From Saccharomyces uvarum (Eukaryota; Ascomycota; Saccharomycetes; Saccharomycetales; Saccharomycetaceae): DNA of 64,000 nt. Shown piece by piece: positions 52,472 through 62,385 of the stretch. Both the position numbers and the translations under genes were made by a program. The notes under the pieces were generated by a model. That model had not been told where the DNA came from and searched no databases. It saw only the letters and a list, made by a program, of their open reading frames with translations. Every line of letters starts with the position of its first letter. Within the stretch, counting starts at the first letter, position 1. The DNA is taken from assembly GCA_947243795.1 (NCBI GenBank), contig OX365939.1, forward strand, positions 186,001 to 250,000, given 5' to 3'.

Positions 52472-53272
52472 GCTGAAAACAATAACAAAGAACACAGGAA
52501 ACTTTTTTTGATAGAATTTTCTATTATCCTATTTTTAATGACCAGATGTGAAAAAAATGACAAAAATGCTGTGGTATAATGTGATGGTAATACAGAAGAA
52601 GTGTTTAAAGCTTGGCAAAATAAAAACAATGGCACCAGCTTTTTTCTACCTGAATTTAAACGCAGATGAAAACGGAACACAAATAATCGAGACTTTACGG
52701 AGTGCTAATCTCCCATAACAGATAATATCACACGTTGCTTCCTTAAACTTAAATTTTTATCGCTCTTTTTACATGTCCACTAACTTGTATAGTATATTCT
52801 TGTTGTTTGCACCCTTTTCTCTTTTCAGTATGGTAAAAAACTTGATTTGTGTTCCTACACCCCTGTTCGTTTTGCATCCGTACACACACAAAATAAACCC
52901 CATACATATACGGCTTTTATGAGAATGCTTTTTAATTGCGTTTTAGGGGAGGAGGCCCGCTTAGATTTTTTCGCTGTGTTGAAAAATTCACTAGGCAGTT
53001 GACGGGCGCTAGACTGAGGCTCCAGGGTGAAGCCTCTGTACGCTGCGTGAGCTCCTGGGGAGAGACGCATTGGAAGCGCTGGAAAGGTGTGGTGGGAACA
53101 TAGCAACACCTGGTAGGAGGGCTCGTGGTAGGGAACATCGCATACTCTAATTCTTGTAAAGAAGATATTATCAAATATGAATCTCCATATTGTTAAATCG
53201 CGAATTTTTAAGTGTGTGATTTTAGGATAGTGAAACAGCACAAGAAGAGATAGATAAGAAACTGATAGGATA
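52472..53272. other. Divergent spacer FRE8 / RPS0B
   Basis: Spacer of 801 bp, containing Rap1-type sites for RPS0B. A GC-richer patch at 52940-53110 has overlapping frames on the minus strand without family features. Confidence 0.6.
52857..52886 (+). promoter_or_regulatory. Rap1-type sites upstream of RPS0B
   Basis: GCATCCGTACACA at 52874-52886 is a near-perfect ribosomal-protein Rap1 box. ACACCCCTG at 52857 is a weaker partner; paired Rap1 sites are typical of ribosomal protein genes. About 390 bp before the ATG. Confidence 0.7.
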
Positions 53273-54390
53273 ATGTCTTTACCAGCTACTTTTGATTTGA
53301 CCCCAGAAGATGCCCAACTTTTGTTGGCCTCTAACGCCCACTTAGGTGCTAGAAACGTTCAAGTATGTACCACATCCCATATGACTCTATATTCGTGGAC
53401 AGTAATAAGTGTCGAAAAAAAAAACGCGTTGCCAAGTTTATCATGTTTTGAAATTGCAGACTCAGATACGAACTTTGAGGAGTTTTCAGAGACATCGTCG
53501 AATCCGAATGAATTTCCAACTAATGTCTTGAAAGGAACATGAAGGGAAGATGCAGATCGAGAAACTTCCTCGAGAGCGTTTTGTAGAATTGAATGGCAGG
53601 AAACATCAATGCTGCCATAAAATTGCACGATAGAATTCAATACCTTATTAGCCATGGAGTACCATATTATGCTTAAATGATCAGTTTACTAACAATAATT
53701 ATTATTTTATTTTATTTTGTTTAGGTCCACCAAGAACCATACGTTTTCAATGCTAGACCAGACGGTGTTCACGTTATCAACGTTGGTAAGACCTGGGAAA
53801 AGTTGGTTTTGGCTGCTAGAATTATTGCTGCCATTCCAAACCCAGAAGATGTTGTTGCCATCTCTTCCAGAACTTACGGTCAAAGAGCTGTCTTGAAGTT
53901 TGCTGCTCACACTGGTGCTACTCCAATTGCCGGTAGATTCACCCCAGGTTCTTTCACCAATTACATCACCCGTTCTTTCAAGGAACCAAGATTAGTTATT
54001 GTCACTGACCCAAGATTAGATGCTCAAGCCATCAAGGAAGCTTCCTACGTTAACATCCCAGTCATTGCTTTGACCGATTTGGACTCCCCATCTGAATTCG
54101 TTGATGTTGCTATCCCATGTAACAACAGAGGTAAGCACTCCATCGGTTTAATCTGGTACTTATTGGCCAGAGAAGTCTTGAGACTAAGAGGTGCTTTGGT
54201 CGACAGAACTCAACCATGGTCTATCATGCCTGATTTATACTTCTACAGAAACCCAGAAGAGGTTGAACAAGTTGCTGAAGAAGCTGTTGCTGAAGAAGGT
54301 GAAGAAGAAGAAGCTAAGGAAGAAGTCACTGAAGGTCAAGCTGAAGCTACTGAATGGGCTGAAGAAAATGCAGACAACGTTGAATGGTAA
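53273..54390 (+). CDS. RPS0B: 40S ribosomal protein S0 (uS2), spliced
   Basis: uS2 is needed for 18S maturation and 40S stability. Exon 1 is 53273-53362 (30 codons, ending ARNVQ) and exon 2 is 53725-54390 (starting [14 protein letters not shown]), joined without splitting a codon. The product is 251 residues (252 recalled for S. cerevisiae). The intron has GTATGT, TACTAAC and TTTAG. The core [47 protein letters not shown] is nearly invariant. The acidic C-terminal tail with [13 protein letters not shown] matches the fungal type. Strong codon bias. Synteny marks it as the B copy. Confidence 0.98.
53363..53724 (+). other. RPS0B intron
   Basis: A 362-nt intron: 5' splice site GTATGT at 53363-53368, branch site TACTAAC at 53687-53693, 3' splice site TTTAG ending at 53724, with a T-rich tract between. 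No box C/D or H/ACA RNA recognised inside. A 98-codon antisense frame spans much of it. Confidence 0.97.
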
Positions 54391-55018
54391 TCGTTTTGAA
54401 AACCTTGCAATGTGTGAATATTGTAAGGAATTGAGAAAGAAAGGAAAAAAAGAGATGGGAGTCCCGCTTCTTTTCTGTTTTTCCTTCTTTTTTCATTTTT
54501 TTTAAATTCATCTATCGTTTATCTTTATCTCATATATATTTTTGCTTCCCTCTTTGAAGCGTCATCATCTATCTGTATTTTTAATGCAATCATAGTATAA
54601 AAATTTTTAACCAAATTCAAAAATTATAATATTTTCAAGTTTTATACTTTATCTTTTGCCCCCTTCTATATATGTTCAAGCCGTTGGTCATATGTTATTA
54701 CGCTCACTCCAACGTGTTGTCTTGTTTTTACTGTAGGTGTAGCTTTTCTAAGGAAGTTATTTAACACTGAATAATAAAACACATTTCTTAATTGTTGAAA
54801 TACTCTCTAGATTAATATCTAGTTAAGACTGTTCGGTATAGAACAATTAAATTTTTTTTATTATGATCTCATTATGGCTGTTATTTGATTATGTAATATA
54901 TTAAATGTTCTTTTATTTATTGATTAATGTCTGCATTTTCCGCCCGACTATACTGGCTTGGTTATTTTTTTTTTGTATTTTTATTCGTAAAATGTCCCTT
55001 TTCCTCTCTCCTTGCTCC
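54391..55018. other. Intergenic between convergent RPS0B and YLR049C
   Basis: Spacer of 628 bp, very AT-rich, with T runs typical of 3' ends. No element or gene recognised. Confidence 0.6.
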
Positions 55019-56290
55019 TCAATCCAAATCAATTTGGGACCTCAGATCTTCCAACAGAATGACCAGGTCACAATCAATCTTTGAAATCTGCATGATCACT
55101 TCAGAGATGTTATTAACAAAAAACTTGAAGTGACACTGTTTTAATAGATGTAAGATAAATGTATCCATTAAGAAGACGTTGATTTCATCCCGTCCATAGT
55201 AAGTGGTCACTATTAGAATATCCAATAGCTCCAAACCAATACCATCTAGCTTATGCTTGTTCAATGCATTGATTATGAAATTTCTTATTACTGGCTTGAT
55301 AAAATCTGTTATGACGTTCAATCGCAATTTATCTTTCAAATGGTAGTACAGATTAGGGAAATTCTGGTAAAACTTACCCTCGATAATAGCGTAAACATCC
55401 CTACGGTCCTTATCATCACTGAAACGACTGTTCAACCAAGTGACGTTTTTTATCAGGTTTATGAAGATGGCCCGGGATAAAGTTTCTTGCTCTTCGTTAT
55501 TACAACAATTCCTTATGGCTGAGTATAAGGGATTTTTATCGTGTTGGCTGAAAGATGTAGGATCATCTTGTTCGATATGGTGGTATAAACATCTCTTGTA
55601 TATAGGAAGACGGAAATCATTCGGTATTCCAAACCAATATAAGTTGTGCTTTCTGATTACTAGTAGCAGGTCACCATCAACATCAGAGGTATGGTAGTTT
55701 CTCAAATTATCCCAAAATTTTTCTAGCTTCAGTTCTCTTCTGAATAAGTTTCTATTCTGAAACTTCAGGTTCAAGATATTTCTCTTTGTCTGTGACCTGA
55801 TCTGATTTTGTATAGATAGATCGGAATGGGTGGACAGGCTTTCGTTATTATTATTGGCAATCAGTGACAGCGATGCCTTCTCATCGTTGATTCTCCTCTT
55901 ATTTTCCTGGATTAGTGAATCTACACTCAAATTTTTTTGCGGTCTGATCACCAAAGAAGATGATCCTGATGAGTTCTTATTGGTATTTGGTGTAAATAGA
56001 CCATCTGAGAATACAGAAGACACAGAGGAAGACGAAGAAGAGTACACGGTCGATTTGTTGTTTCGTGTGGAGGCCGCGGGGCTCTCCAGCGAATTAGCTC
56101 GAGGAATTGCAAAGTTATCTATTATGGGGACCGTGTAGCTGATGAGGCTCGAGTCCTTATCAACTGCGGTGTCGAGGATCGTCGTCCAATCGGTGGACCC
56201 CATGTGTAGGGGCTCATCTTTCAAATCGTCTCTTGTTATTCTGTGCCTGGCATGGAACAGCCGCTGACTGGGAGGTACGTAGCCTTGCAT
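55019..56290 (-). CDS. YLR049C: Uncharacterised protein YLR049C, possibly TBC-like
   Basis: The first ATG, at 56290 (MQGYVPPSQRLFHARHRITRDD), gives 423 residues; the frame runs five codons further without ATG. I recall 428 for S. cerevisiae. The first 190 residues are polar and serine/asparagine-rich. The rest is helical, beginning with LVIRKHNLYWFGIPNDFRLPIYKRCLYHHI, which resembles the opening of a TBC (Rab GTPase-activating) domain, where GIP-x-x-x-R precedes the first helices. Later, FYQNFPNLYYHLKDKLRLN resembles the TBC segment P-x-L-x-x-H-L. The IxxDxxR arginine finger and YxQ motif are not evident, so catalysis is doubtful. No function is known; the TBC idea is inference. Confidence 0.8.
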   Translation of the reverse strand: MQGYVPPSQRLFHARHRITRDDLKDEPLHMGSTDWTTILDTAVDKDSSLISYTVPIIDNFAIPRANSLESPAASTRNNKSTVYSSSSSSVSSVFSDGLFTPNTNKNSSGSSSLVIRPQKNLSVDSLIQENKRRINDEKASLSLIANNNNESLSTHSDLSIQNQIRSQTKRNILNLKFQNRNLFRRELKLEKFWDNLRNYHTSDVDGDLLLVIRKHNLYWFGIPNDFRLPIYKRCLYHHIEQDDPTSFSQHDKNPLYSAIRNCCNNEEQETLSRAIFINLIKNVTWLNSRFSDDKDRRDVYAIIEGKFYQNFPNLYYHLKDKLRLNVITDFIKPVIRNFIINALNKHKLDGIGLELLDILIVTTYYGRDEINVFLMDTFILHLLKQCHFKFFVNNISEVIMQISKIDCDLVILLEDLRSQIDLD

Positions 56291-56305
56291 GGTCTTGTTA
56301 TTCAA

Positions 56306-56716
56306 AGATTGGCAAATGCGGTTTAGTTATAGCAGAATCTGTAGCGAATGTGGCTGTCTGCGTGTGTGTAAAAATATTATATATACAGCGTAATATATAT
56401 ATATACCCGTGTTTCTGGATATAGCGCAGCAATAACGAGAGCAAGGGGATGCAGGAGACAATGGAGATCTAGCGATGGCGGAGTGACAGCAAGTGGCTTG
56501 TAGCCTCCACGTCAAGCAAGCTTTGCTAAATTATATGCATAATGTTTGATATTTAAAGAAAAAACCAGCCATCCCGCTAAAGGACGCGAAACTTTTGTGA
56601 CGCGTTTCAGAGCCGAAAAAGTGCAGAATCCAGCACAATAGAAAGATGGACTAATTGATAAGCATATTATTAATTAGCTATAAAACTACATATGTCGTAT
56701 TTGTAGCCCACGTTCG
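56306..56716. other. Intergenic, YLR049C promoter and YLR050C 3' flank
   Basis: Spacer of 411 bp with an AT dinucleotide run at 56393-56405, just upstream of YLR049C. No gene supported. Confidence 0.6.
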
Positions 56717-57202
56717 CTATACAAGGCATAGGCGCAGCGGAATGAGAAACGTGGGCAAGTACACGGAAGCCAGTTGGCACTTCTGGGTCATGGTCAGACT
56801 TGTTCTTAGCACATCGTAAGGGATGTAACCACGCTGGAAGATGACGATGATGCACACTAGCGTAGTTAGCGAGGCGTTCCAACCGTAGATGCGCAACCAG
56901 CTTTTCAGCTTGGTGTCCGTATTGACTTGCAATTGGTTTAAGTTCCAGAGTTTGCCAACGAAATAGCCGAAAAGAGGCAGTTGCATAACCAGTTCAAGAA
57001 GGACAAACCAGTATAGCCATTCTGGCTTCTCCGACAGCAAAAAATCGTGTTGCTTTGCAATGTGGTCGTTGACGACCCTTTGCGCGACCCCTAATTGCCA
57101 TTTTGGGGGGATGACCACCGATGAATCGATGAAAACCGTGATCGGAATGTGCACGATGAAGTACCACAGGTAAAACTGTTGCTCACGACGTCCTAGCTTC
57201 AT
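56717..57202 (-). CDS. YLR050C: TMEM97-like (EXPERA-family) membrane protein YLR050C
   Basis: The ATG at 57202 (MKLGRREQQFYLWYFIVHIPITVFIDSSVVIP) gives 161 residues, the S. cerevisiae length; an open stretch upstream to 57316 is polar and lies in the leader. Four membrane helices of the EXPERA fold are visible. The family's acidic residues are in place: the aspartate in FIDSS and the glutamate of LLELVMQLPLF. The human relative TMEM97 (sigma-2 receptor) is an ER sterol-related protein; the yeast role is unknown. The C-terminus LRLCLV lacks a clear ER-retention signal. Confidence 0.9.
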   Translation of the reverse strand: MKLGRREQQFYLWYFIVHIPITVFIDSSVVIPPKWQLGVAQRVVNDHIAKQHDFLLSEKPEWLYWFVLLELVMQLPLFGYFVGKLWNLNQLQVNTDTKLKSWLRIYGWNASLTTLVCIIVIFQRGYIPYDVLRTSLTMTQKCQLASVYLPTFLIPLRLCLV

Positions 57203-57462
57203 TATCTCCGGTTGCGTTATTTGTTTCGTTCTCTGTGTGTGCCTCGTTTCTGTCACTTGTCGTTCTCCTTCCCAGCAATTGTTCTTTTTATATCTACCTA
57301 TTCGTATCTTGAACAAAAGCCGATAATTGTGTACCCTTTTAAAAGATTTTTTCTTTTTTTAAACGATATGCAAAATATTATCTCTTCTATATCTTTCTAC
57401 GTAACCTACACTACTTTACACTACAGTACACAAGGGGCTTATGGAGAGTGTGAACGACCTCA

Positions 57463-58113
57463 TCATTTGCGTTTCTTTCTCATTTCTTTCATTTTCTTGA
57501 AATGTGCCCTTCTGCCACTAGTGGCCTTCTCCTGGATTTCGGTATATTTACGCTTGAAATACTTGTTGGAGGTGTCGTCACCCATGAGCGTTTCTAGGAT
57601 GGTAGACTTTCTCTCCTTCTTGTTCATACGACTACTATAAAACTCGCTCTTGTCTTCGACTATAGTACCAATGGCAAACCTTTCTGGGACCTCCCAACGC
57701 TGCTTCTTATAGTGTCTCTTTGGGTCCAGAGCGGCTCTATGCTTAATAAGTAGCAAATCTCGCTGGACTTCACGACGCATGTTGTCATCTGGCTTGGGTA
57801 AGGCGAACCAGTCGCTGTCATCCTTCTTACTCTTCTTGGTGTTTCCTTCTTCTATCTCGATACTGGGCAACTTGCCCTTCTTCGTCTTTTTCTTGGCTAG
57901 GGCATCGAATCCGTTTTCCAACTTGGGGAGTTTCTTTAAATTGGCTTCGATCTCTTGGAATTTGCTTTCGGTGTCTACTCCATCGTCGTTCTTATCTATC
58001 TGCAAAACATCGTCTTGTTCGAATGAACCTTGCTCGTTCGATGAGTTTTTCGCTTTCAGGCTCACACTAGCGTCTCGTAATGCTCCAAATAGCTCTTCCA
58101 CACTCTGTTCCAT
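57463..58113 (-). CDS. FCF2: Pre-rRNA processing factor Fcf2
   Basis: Fcf2 is an essential nucleolar protein of the small-subunit processome, needed for cleavage at sites A0, A1 and A2. The 216-residue product (217 recalled for S. cerevisiae) has an acidic N-terminal half and the conserved Fcf2 domain from about residue 95 ([40 protein letters not shown]) to the basic C-terminal tail [11 protein letters not shown]. The ATG at 58113 is first in frame. The 229-bp divergent spacer to IES3 carries perfect PAC and RRPE elements at the right distances, placing the gene in the ribosome-biogenesis regulon. Confidence 0.96.
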   Translation of the reverse strand: MEQSVEELFGALRDASVSLKAKNSSNEQGSFEQDDVLQIDKNDDGVDTESKFQEIEANLKKLPKLENGFDALAKKKTKKGKLPSIEIEEGNTKKSKKDDSDWFALPKPDDNMRREVQRDLLLIKHRAALDPKRHYKKQRWEVPERFAIGTIVEDKSEFYSSRMNKKERKSTILETLMGDDTSNKYFKRKYTEIQEKATSGRRAHFKKMKEMRKKRK

Positions 58114-58161
58114 CTTTTACAGCTATTATTTTGTGCCTATCTTTAGTATTGAACTTTGCCA

Positions 58162-58216
58162 TCTCATCGCATTTTCTGTCTCATTTATATTTTGTCTTAC
58201 TCTGCTGAAAAATTTT
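58162..58216 (-). promoter_or_regulatory. PAC and RRPE elements of FCF2
   Basis: GCGATGAG (PAC, bound by Dot6/Tod6) is on the minus strand at 58162-58169, about 50 bp before the FCF2 ATG. AAAAATTTT (RRPE, bound by Stb3) is at 58208-58216, 38 bp further upstream. Both are perfect and in the usual order and spacing for ribosome-biogenesis genes. The divergent IES3 is not a member of that class. Confidence 0.85.
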
Positions 58217-58342
58217 TGTTACGCTGGCACTAAGCACGAATAACATGATAAAAGAGAAGGATGTTGAAGAAAAGGACCCGGTGTGAAAGAAGGAGTGCGA
58301 TGTTAGCTGAAATAGCTGGCTTGAACAGCACCGAAAAATACA

Positions 58343-59107
58343 ATGCAGTTCGAAGAACTACTGGACACTGACAAACAACTGCAGTACGCTCATGCAGCCA
58401 CCCTACACTACAAGAACACCAAAACCCCAGATTTCTTGGAAAAGGACCCACATCACAAGAAATTCCACACTGCAGAAACGTTGAATCAACAAGGTTCGTC
58501 GACCCCGTCTACAGCCACCGATGCGACTTTCGTCTCTACCTCTTCTGGTCACACCAATAACTCGACTTTCAAAAGACACATTGTAGCCGTGGATGATATA
58601 TCGAAAATGAACTATGAAATGATAAAAAATTCCCCAGGGAACGTAATAACCAACGGCAACCAGGACGAGATTGACATAAGTACCCTCAAGACGAGGTTAT
58701 ACAAAGACAACCTCTACACTATGAATGACCAGTTTCTACAAGCTGTCAATGACCAAATTGTAACACTAAACGCAGCAGAGCAAGAGCAGGAGCAAGAGCA
58801 AGACACTGGGGAATTTGATTTGCCAGACGATGAGAAAATCGATATACTGTCCAAGATCCAAGAGAACCTACTCGACGAGTATCAAACCCTTTCACAAAAG
58901 GAACGGAAATGGTTTATTTTGAAAGAATTGCTATTGGATGCCAATGTAGAACTGGATTTGTTCAGTAATCGTGGAAGGAAGGCAAACCACCCAATCGCAT
59001 TCGGAGCAGTGGCCATCCCAACCAATGTTAACGCTAATTCCCTAGCGTTCAACAGAACAAAGAGAAGAAAAATCAATAAAAATGGTTTATTGGAAAATAT
59101 TCTTTAA
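58343..59107 (+). CDS. IES3: INO80 complex subunit Ies3
   Basis: Ies3 is a fungal subunit of the INO80 chromatin remodeller, in the module with Arp5/Ies6-linked factors and Nhp10. The product is 254 residues (250 recalled for S. cerevisiae). It is mainly helical and polar, starting MQFEELLDTDKQLQYAHAATLHYKN and including a glutamine/glutamate repeat EQEQEQEQDTGEF near 150. The C-terminal half contains a well-packed helix block (LSKIQENLLDEYQTLSQKERKWFILKELLLDANVELDLFSNRGRKANHPIAFGAVAIPTN). It ends in a basic patch, NRTKRRKINKNG. No enzymatic motif. It is divergent from FCF2 and convergent with NRS1, with 114 bp between stops. Confidence 0.94.
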   Translation: MQFEELLDTDKQLQYAHAATLHYKNTKTPDFLEKDPHHKKFHTAETLNQQGSSTPSTATDATFVSTSSGHTNNSTFKRHIVAVDDISKMNYEMIKNSPGNVITNGNQDEIDISTLKTRLYKDNLYTMNDQFLQAVNDQIVTLNAAEQEQEQEQDTGEFDLPDDEKIDILSKIQENLLDEYQTLSQKERKWFILKELLLDANVELDLFSNRGRKANHPIAFGAVAIPTNVNANSLAFNRTKRRKINKNGLLENIL

Positions 59108-59221
59108 AAAATGAACAATCCGCTACAACTCCACTCCCACATGCATATTCTTTTAGGTATATATTGTATATTTGAAAAAAAAATCATATAACGAACATTA
59201 TAAAGTAACAGAAACAAAAAC

Positions 59222-59590
59222 TCACTTTGACTTGGCTACACTCTGCCATTCGACACCTGCTTTACTGACCATCTCCCGCACTACCTTCGATGGTACGTAG
59301 AAGGGGTTGTATTTCTTCGTCTTTGTTGTGTTCCCCTCCTGATTCTGTCTTTCGAACTCAAGCTCCTGGCCTACGTCCATACTGAAATACCAGCAATCCT
59401 CCATATTTGCGTCGTCATCTTGCGGCTCCATCTCCAGGGACTCAGAGTACACGCTGTATTCTACATCCTCATACTGCTGTTTATGTTTTTCCACTTCGCT
59501 ACCCCAATTATTGTTAGAAGTGTTTTCAACAGAGTTGCTACTTTTATCATCAAGCATATCCACTAACCCCGTATTAAGTAAATCCAACAT
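59222..59590 (-). CDS. NRS1: Microprotein Nrs1 (YLR053C), nitrogen-responsive Start regulator
   Basis: In S. cerevisiae YLR053C encodes Nrs1, a small protein made under poor nitrogen that binds the SBF factor and promotes G1/S entry. The frame here is 122 residues from ATG 59590, or 112 from the second ATG at codon 12; I recall 108 in S. cerevisiae. It is acidic (YEDVEYSVYSESLEMEPQDDDANMEDCWYFSMDVGQELEFE) with a short conserved-looking C-terminal segment, KYNPFYVPSKVVREMVSKAGVEWQS. No known domain. The 256-bp upstream region holds a GATAA on the minus strand near 59723-59728 and a Gcn4-like TGAGTC at 59741-59746, compatible with nitrogen control but weak alone. Confidence 0.85.
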   Translation of the reverse strand: MLDLLNTGLVDMLDDKSSNSVENTSNNNWGSEVEKHKQQYEDVEYSVYSESLEMEPQDDDANMEDCWYFSMDVGQELEFERQNQEGNTTKTKKYNPFYVPSKVVREMVSKAGVEWQSVAKSK

Positions 59591-59846
59591 GCATTAACGA
59601 AAAAATCGACGCAGACTAACCAATTTAAGTTTTCAAAGGACGTGCATATATGTTTATATATATATATGTAAGTACGTACCACCACGCTTCGTAATATAAA
59701 CACCATGTATATGATGCATGTGTTTATCGTGATAGGGTTTTGAGTCGGAGAGATGGAGATTTAATCATTTAAGCAACAACCGCGTTTCTGCTTTAGGCAT
59801 ATAATTTCGCGCTTTCCCCTCCACCCCTTGTCAACAACAAATATTC

Positions 59847-62112
59847 TTAGTATTGACGACTCGGGTGATCTGGATCTTGAGCGTGGCCATGATCGTAATC
59901 TGGATCATGATCTTGATCATTGACCAGAGCCGGAGGTGTGTAGGCACATCGTTTACCTAAAAGGCTCATGATCTTAGACTGATCTTTCAAGATAGAATCG
60001 TACGTATCAACACCACCGTATCTACTTGTGGTAAATCTCAAAATATCCCCAGTGTTACCACTGTTCAAAACTTCAATGTGATCTAGTAGTACCTCATATG
60101 GGTTAGTCTGAGGGCGTGGCAGTGCTCCCCTGTGGACATTGAATCGGTGTTTAATTTTCCACATTTGTGATTCCAACTCAGCGTAGTTCCGACGTCTCGA
60201 ATCCAATTCTGTCTGCGTCTTCGGTTTAGCTTCATAATTTAATTGTCTATGTAAATCTTGGTATTCTTTGGCGAAGGTGAAATGATTCGACCTCAATTGC
60301 AGCTCTAAACTGCTTGTAGTGTAGGGTCTATTCATAGCATTTGATTTATCTTTATTCGATCTTCTAGTGGAAAACCGCCTAATAAAATGTGGCACAGCAA
60401 TTATTCCAAGTTTCTCTAAAGGTTTGGTGGGTTTCGTAGAGTCTCTATTGTCCATTCCAAGACTAGAAAAGCCATCTTCATTTGCCAAGTATGCTTCTTC
60501 AAATGTATGTCTTACATTATCTGTCAAACGCTGATCGTTATAGCCCAAATCCACTCTAACGGGAGATTTTAGAGGTTGTTCGTCACTAGATAAATTCGCG
60601 TCGCAATTGCTAATGTATTCTGCACCCAAATATAGTTTTTTCAGGTCTGCCGGTAAAGCAGGGTCGCTGGCACTCACTGGGCTTGTCATGGAAAACCGTT
60701 GAGTTAAACTTATATAGGAACCTTCCTTAGTATTATTGTCCACTGTCATTTTGCGGTTATCCTCATCCTTATTATCCCCATCCGTAAAATCTTGACCGCT
60801 ATTAATTCCCGCTGCAACATTCATGCCACCACCGATTCTGTTGTCCAACATTGACAACGCATGTTCACACCGGCCACCATTTATTGATAGTCCACTTAAT
60901 GTCAGTAATCTCGTGTAAAATCCATACAAAAAGTTCAAATTTGAACACGGAACATTGTATTTCTTTGCCAGGATAATCGGCTGGTGAAGAAGGATTTGAG
61001 CTGGATATTCGAACCGGTGATAAAAGCAATATGGTTCAAAAGGTAAAGATAAATATTCCGGATGTTCATTTGCGGTAGAATTGATAAGTTGCAATTTCTT
61101 ACTTTCGCAATATTTGACAATTTTCTTAAAATTTATTTCCTCTTCACCGTCGCCTGTCACCTTTAAAAATGTAGTCACTTTATTTCTGCATTGTGCAAAG
61201 CAAATTCCAAATAGTTCTTGCACTAGGTCTCTGAAAATAATTTCCGTTGATTTATTTTCCAACATTTTATCATAGTCAAATTGTTCGTAAATAATGGAAA
61301 GAATGTTTAAAGAAATTTTTGGAATAATCACTTCCCACATTTTCAGGGCCATTTGTTTTGAATCTAAAATCAACTGGGATTTTATCCATTTTGTAACGTT
61401 TAACTCCAGAAGAAACCTATTAACATTCGAACTACTGGTCCCTTTCAATTCCAATAAAGCTGCCTTTGTGTTTTCCAAAATATATGGGTCTGTTTCAAAA
61501 TTCTCGTCACAGTATGTTAGCCCCAAAGTAATAGTACATTGGTCGTCATTGACCAATGCATACGATCCAAGTGATAGTTGTCTACACTCGACCTCGCATG
61601 AAATAGAGAGAACACACTTACATTTCCCTTCAAAGTAACTCATAGCAACTGGCTCTAACTCGCAACCAAAATCTGTACTAATGAGTACTGTAGTATTGTT
61701 ACTTGTAAAACCAGACAGTAGTTCACAAGTTGTCTCGAAAGCCTGAAGGGAAATTGCAGAGACCAGCATAATGTCAATTGAATATTTATTTGTTCCGTTA
61801 TCTTGTAGCTTGTCAGGCAGTTCGTTGATATCCTTGGTGAATATGTTTGGCGTATAGAAGTTGGCGCCTAGCTTGGTGGATTTCCAAGCCACCAATCCGT
61901 CACTCGACACATATTGTGAAACGAGTATTATGAAAGAGTTGCTTAAGCTTAACCTCCATCCTAAAAACTGTGCTGCTGGAGTCTCTCCGACTGTTAAAAA
62001 AAAGGAAAACAAAAACCATGTTATCAATTCTACGTTAGTAAATTTGCGTTCCAATATATCCTCTATCGCTTTTTCACATACCTATTAAGCAATTTAATTG
62101 GGTTTCTACCAT
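59847..62112 (-). CDS. OSW2: Outer spore wall protein Osw2, with a 5' intron
   Basis: Osw2 is needed for outer spore wall assembly and contains ketopantoate-reductase-like folds. Exon 1 is 62112-62082 (MVETQLNCLI plus one base) and exon 2 is 61990-59847; splicing gives 724 residues, the length I recall for S. cerevisiae. Reading straight through instead starts at 62054 inside the intron, with a hydrophobic stretch that I judge false. After the junction the protein continues VGETPAAQFLGWRLSLSNSF, a Rossmann-like beta-alpha start similar to NAD(P)-binding proteins, broken in the middle of that motif by the intron. The C-terminal 300 residues are polar, ending in a histidine/aspartate repeat (DQDHDPDYDHGHAQDPDHPSRQY). 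Confidence 0.93.
61991..62081 (-). other. OSW2 intron (91 nt)
   Basis: Minus-strand intron: 5' splice site GTATGT at 62081-62076, branch site TACTAAC at 62040-62034, and 3' splice site AACAG ending at 61991 after a T-rich tract. All three are consensus. Removing it joins a 10-codon ATG-led exon in frame to the main exon. The intron holds no Mer1-type AYACCCUU element that I can see. Confidence 0.92.
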
Positions 62113-62385
62113 AACTATAAAAAACTTCTAGCCTTTAGGATAAGGACGAGGTCTAGTAGTCCTGTTTGAACTAATGCGTGCGTACGTGTGCTTTGCTGAA
62201 GTAATAAGTAGAATATTGTGCACACTTTTTATTTTGATTCTAAAATTAACAATTATTTTTCCTTTTTTTTTTTTCCAGTGCCGAATTGCTGACACAAAGC
62301 GGAAAGCCGCCGATATCATAAAAAAAGGGTCTTGCCGTGGTGTTGTGGTCATTAGTGTTATTAATATTATTATTATTACAGGTCG

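Noticed and set aside
58182-58192. Perfect 11-bp ACS in the FCF2-IES3 spacer
   Set aside because: The wider 17-bp match is poor (about 14 of 17) and 11-bp matches are frequent in AT-rich yeast DNA. Not called as an origin.
62014-62054. Read-through start of OSW2 with a hydrophobic N-terminus
   Set aside because: This ATG and hydrophobic stretch lie inside the predicted intron between 5' splice site and 3' splice site; the spliced form restores the expected length.
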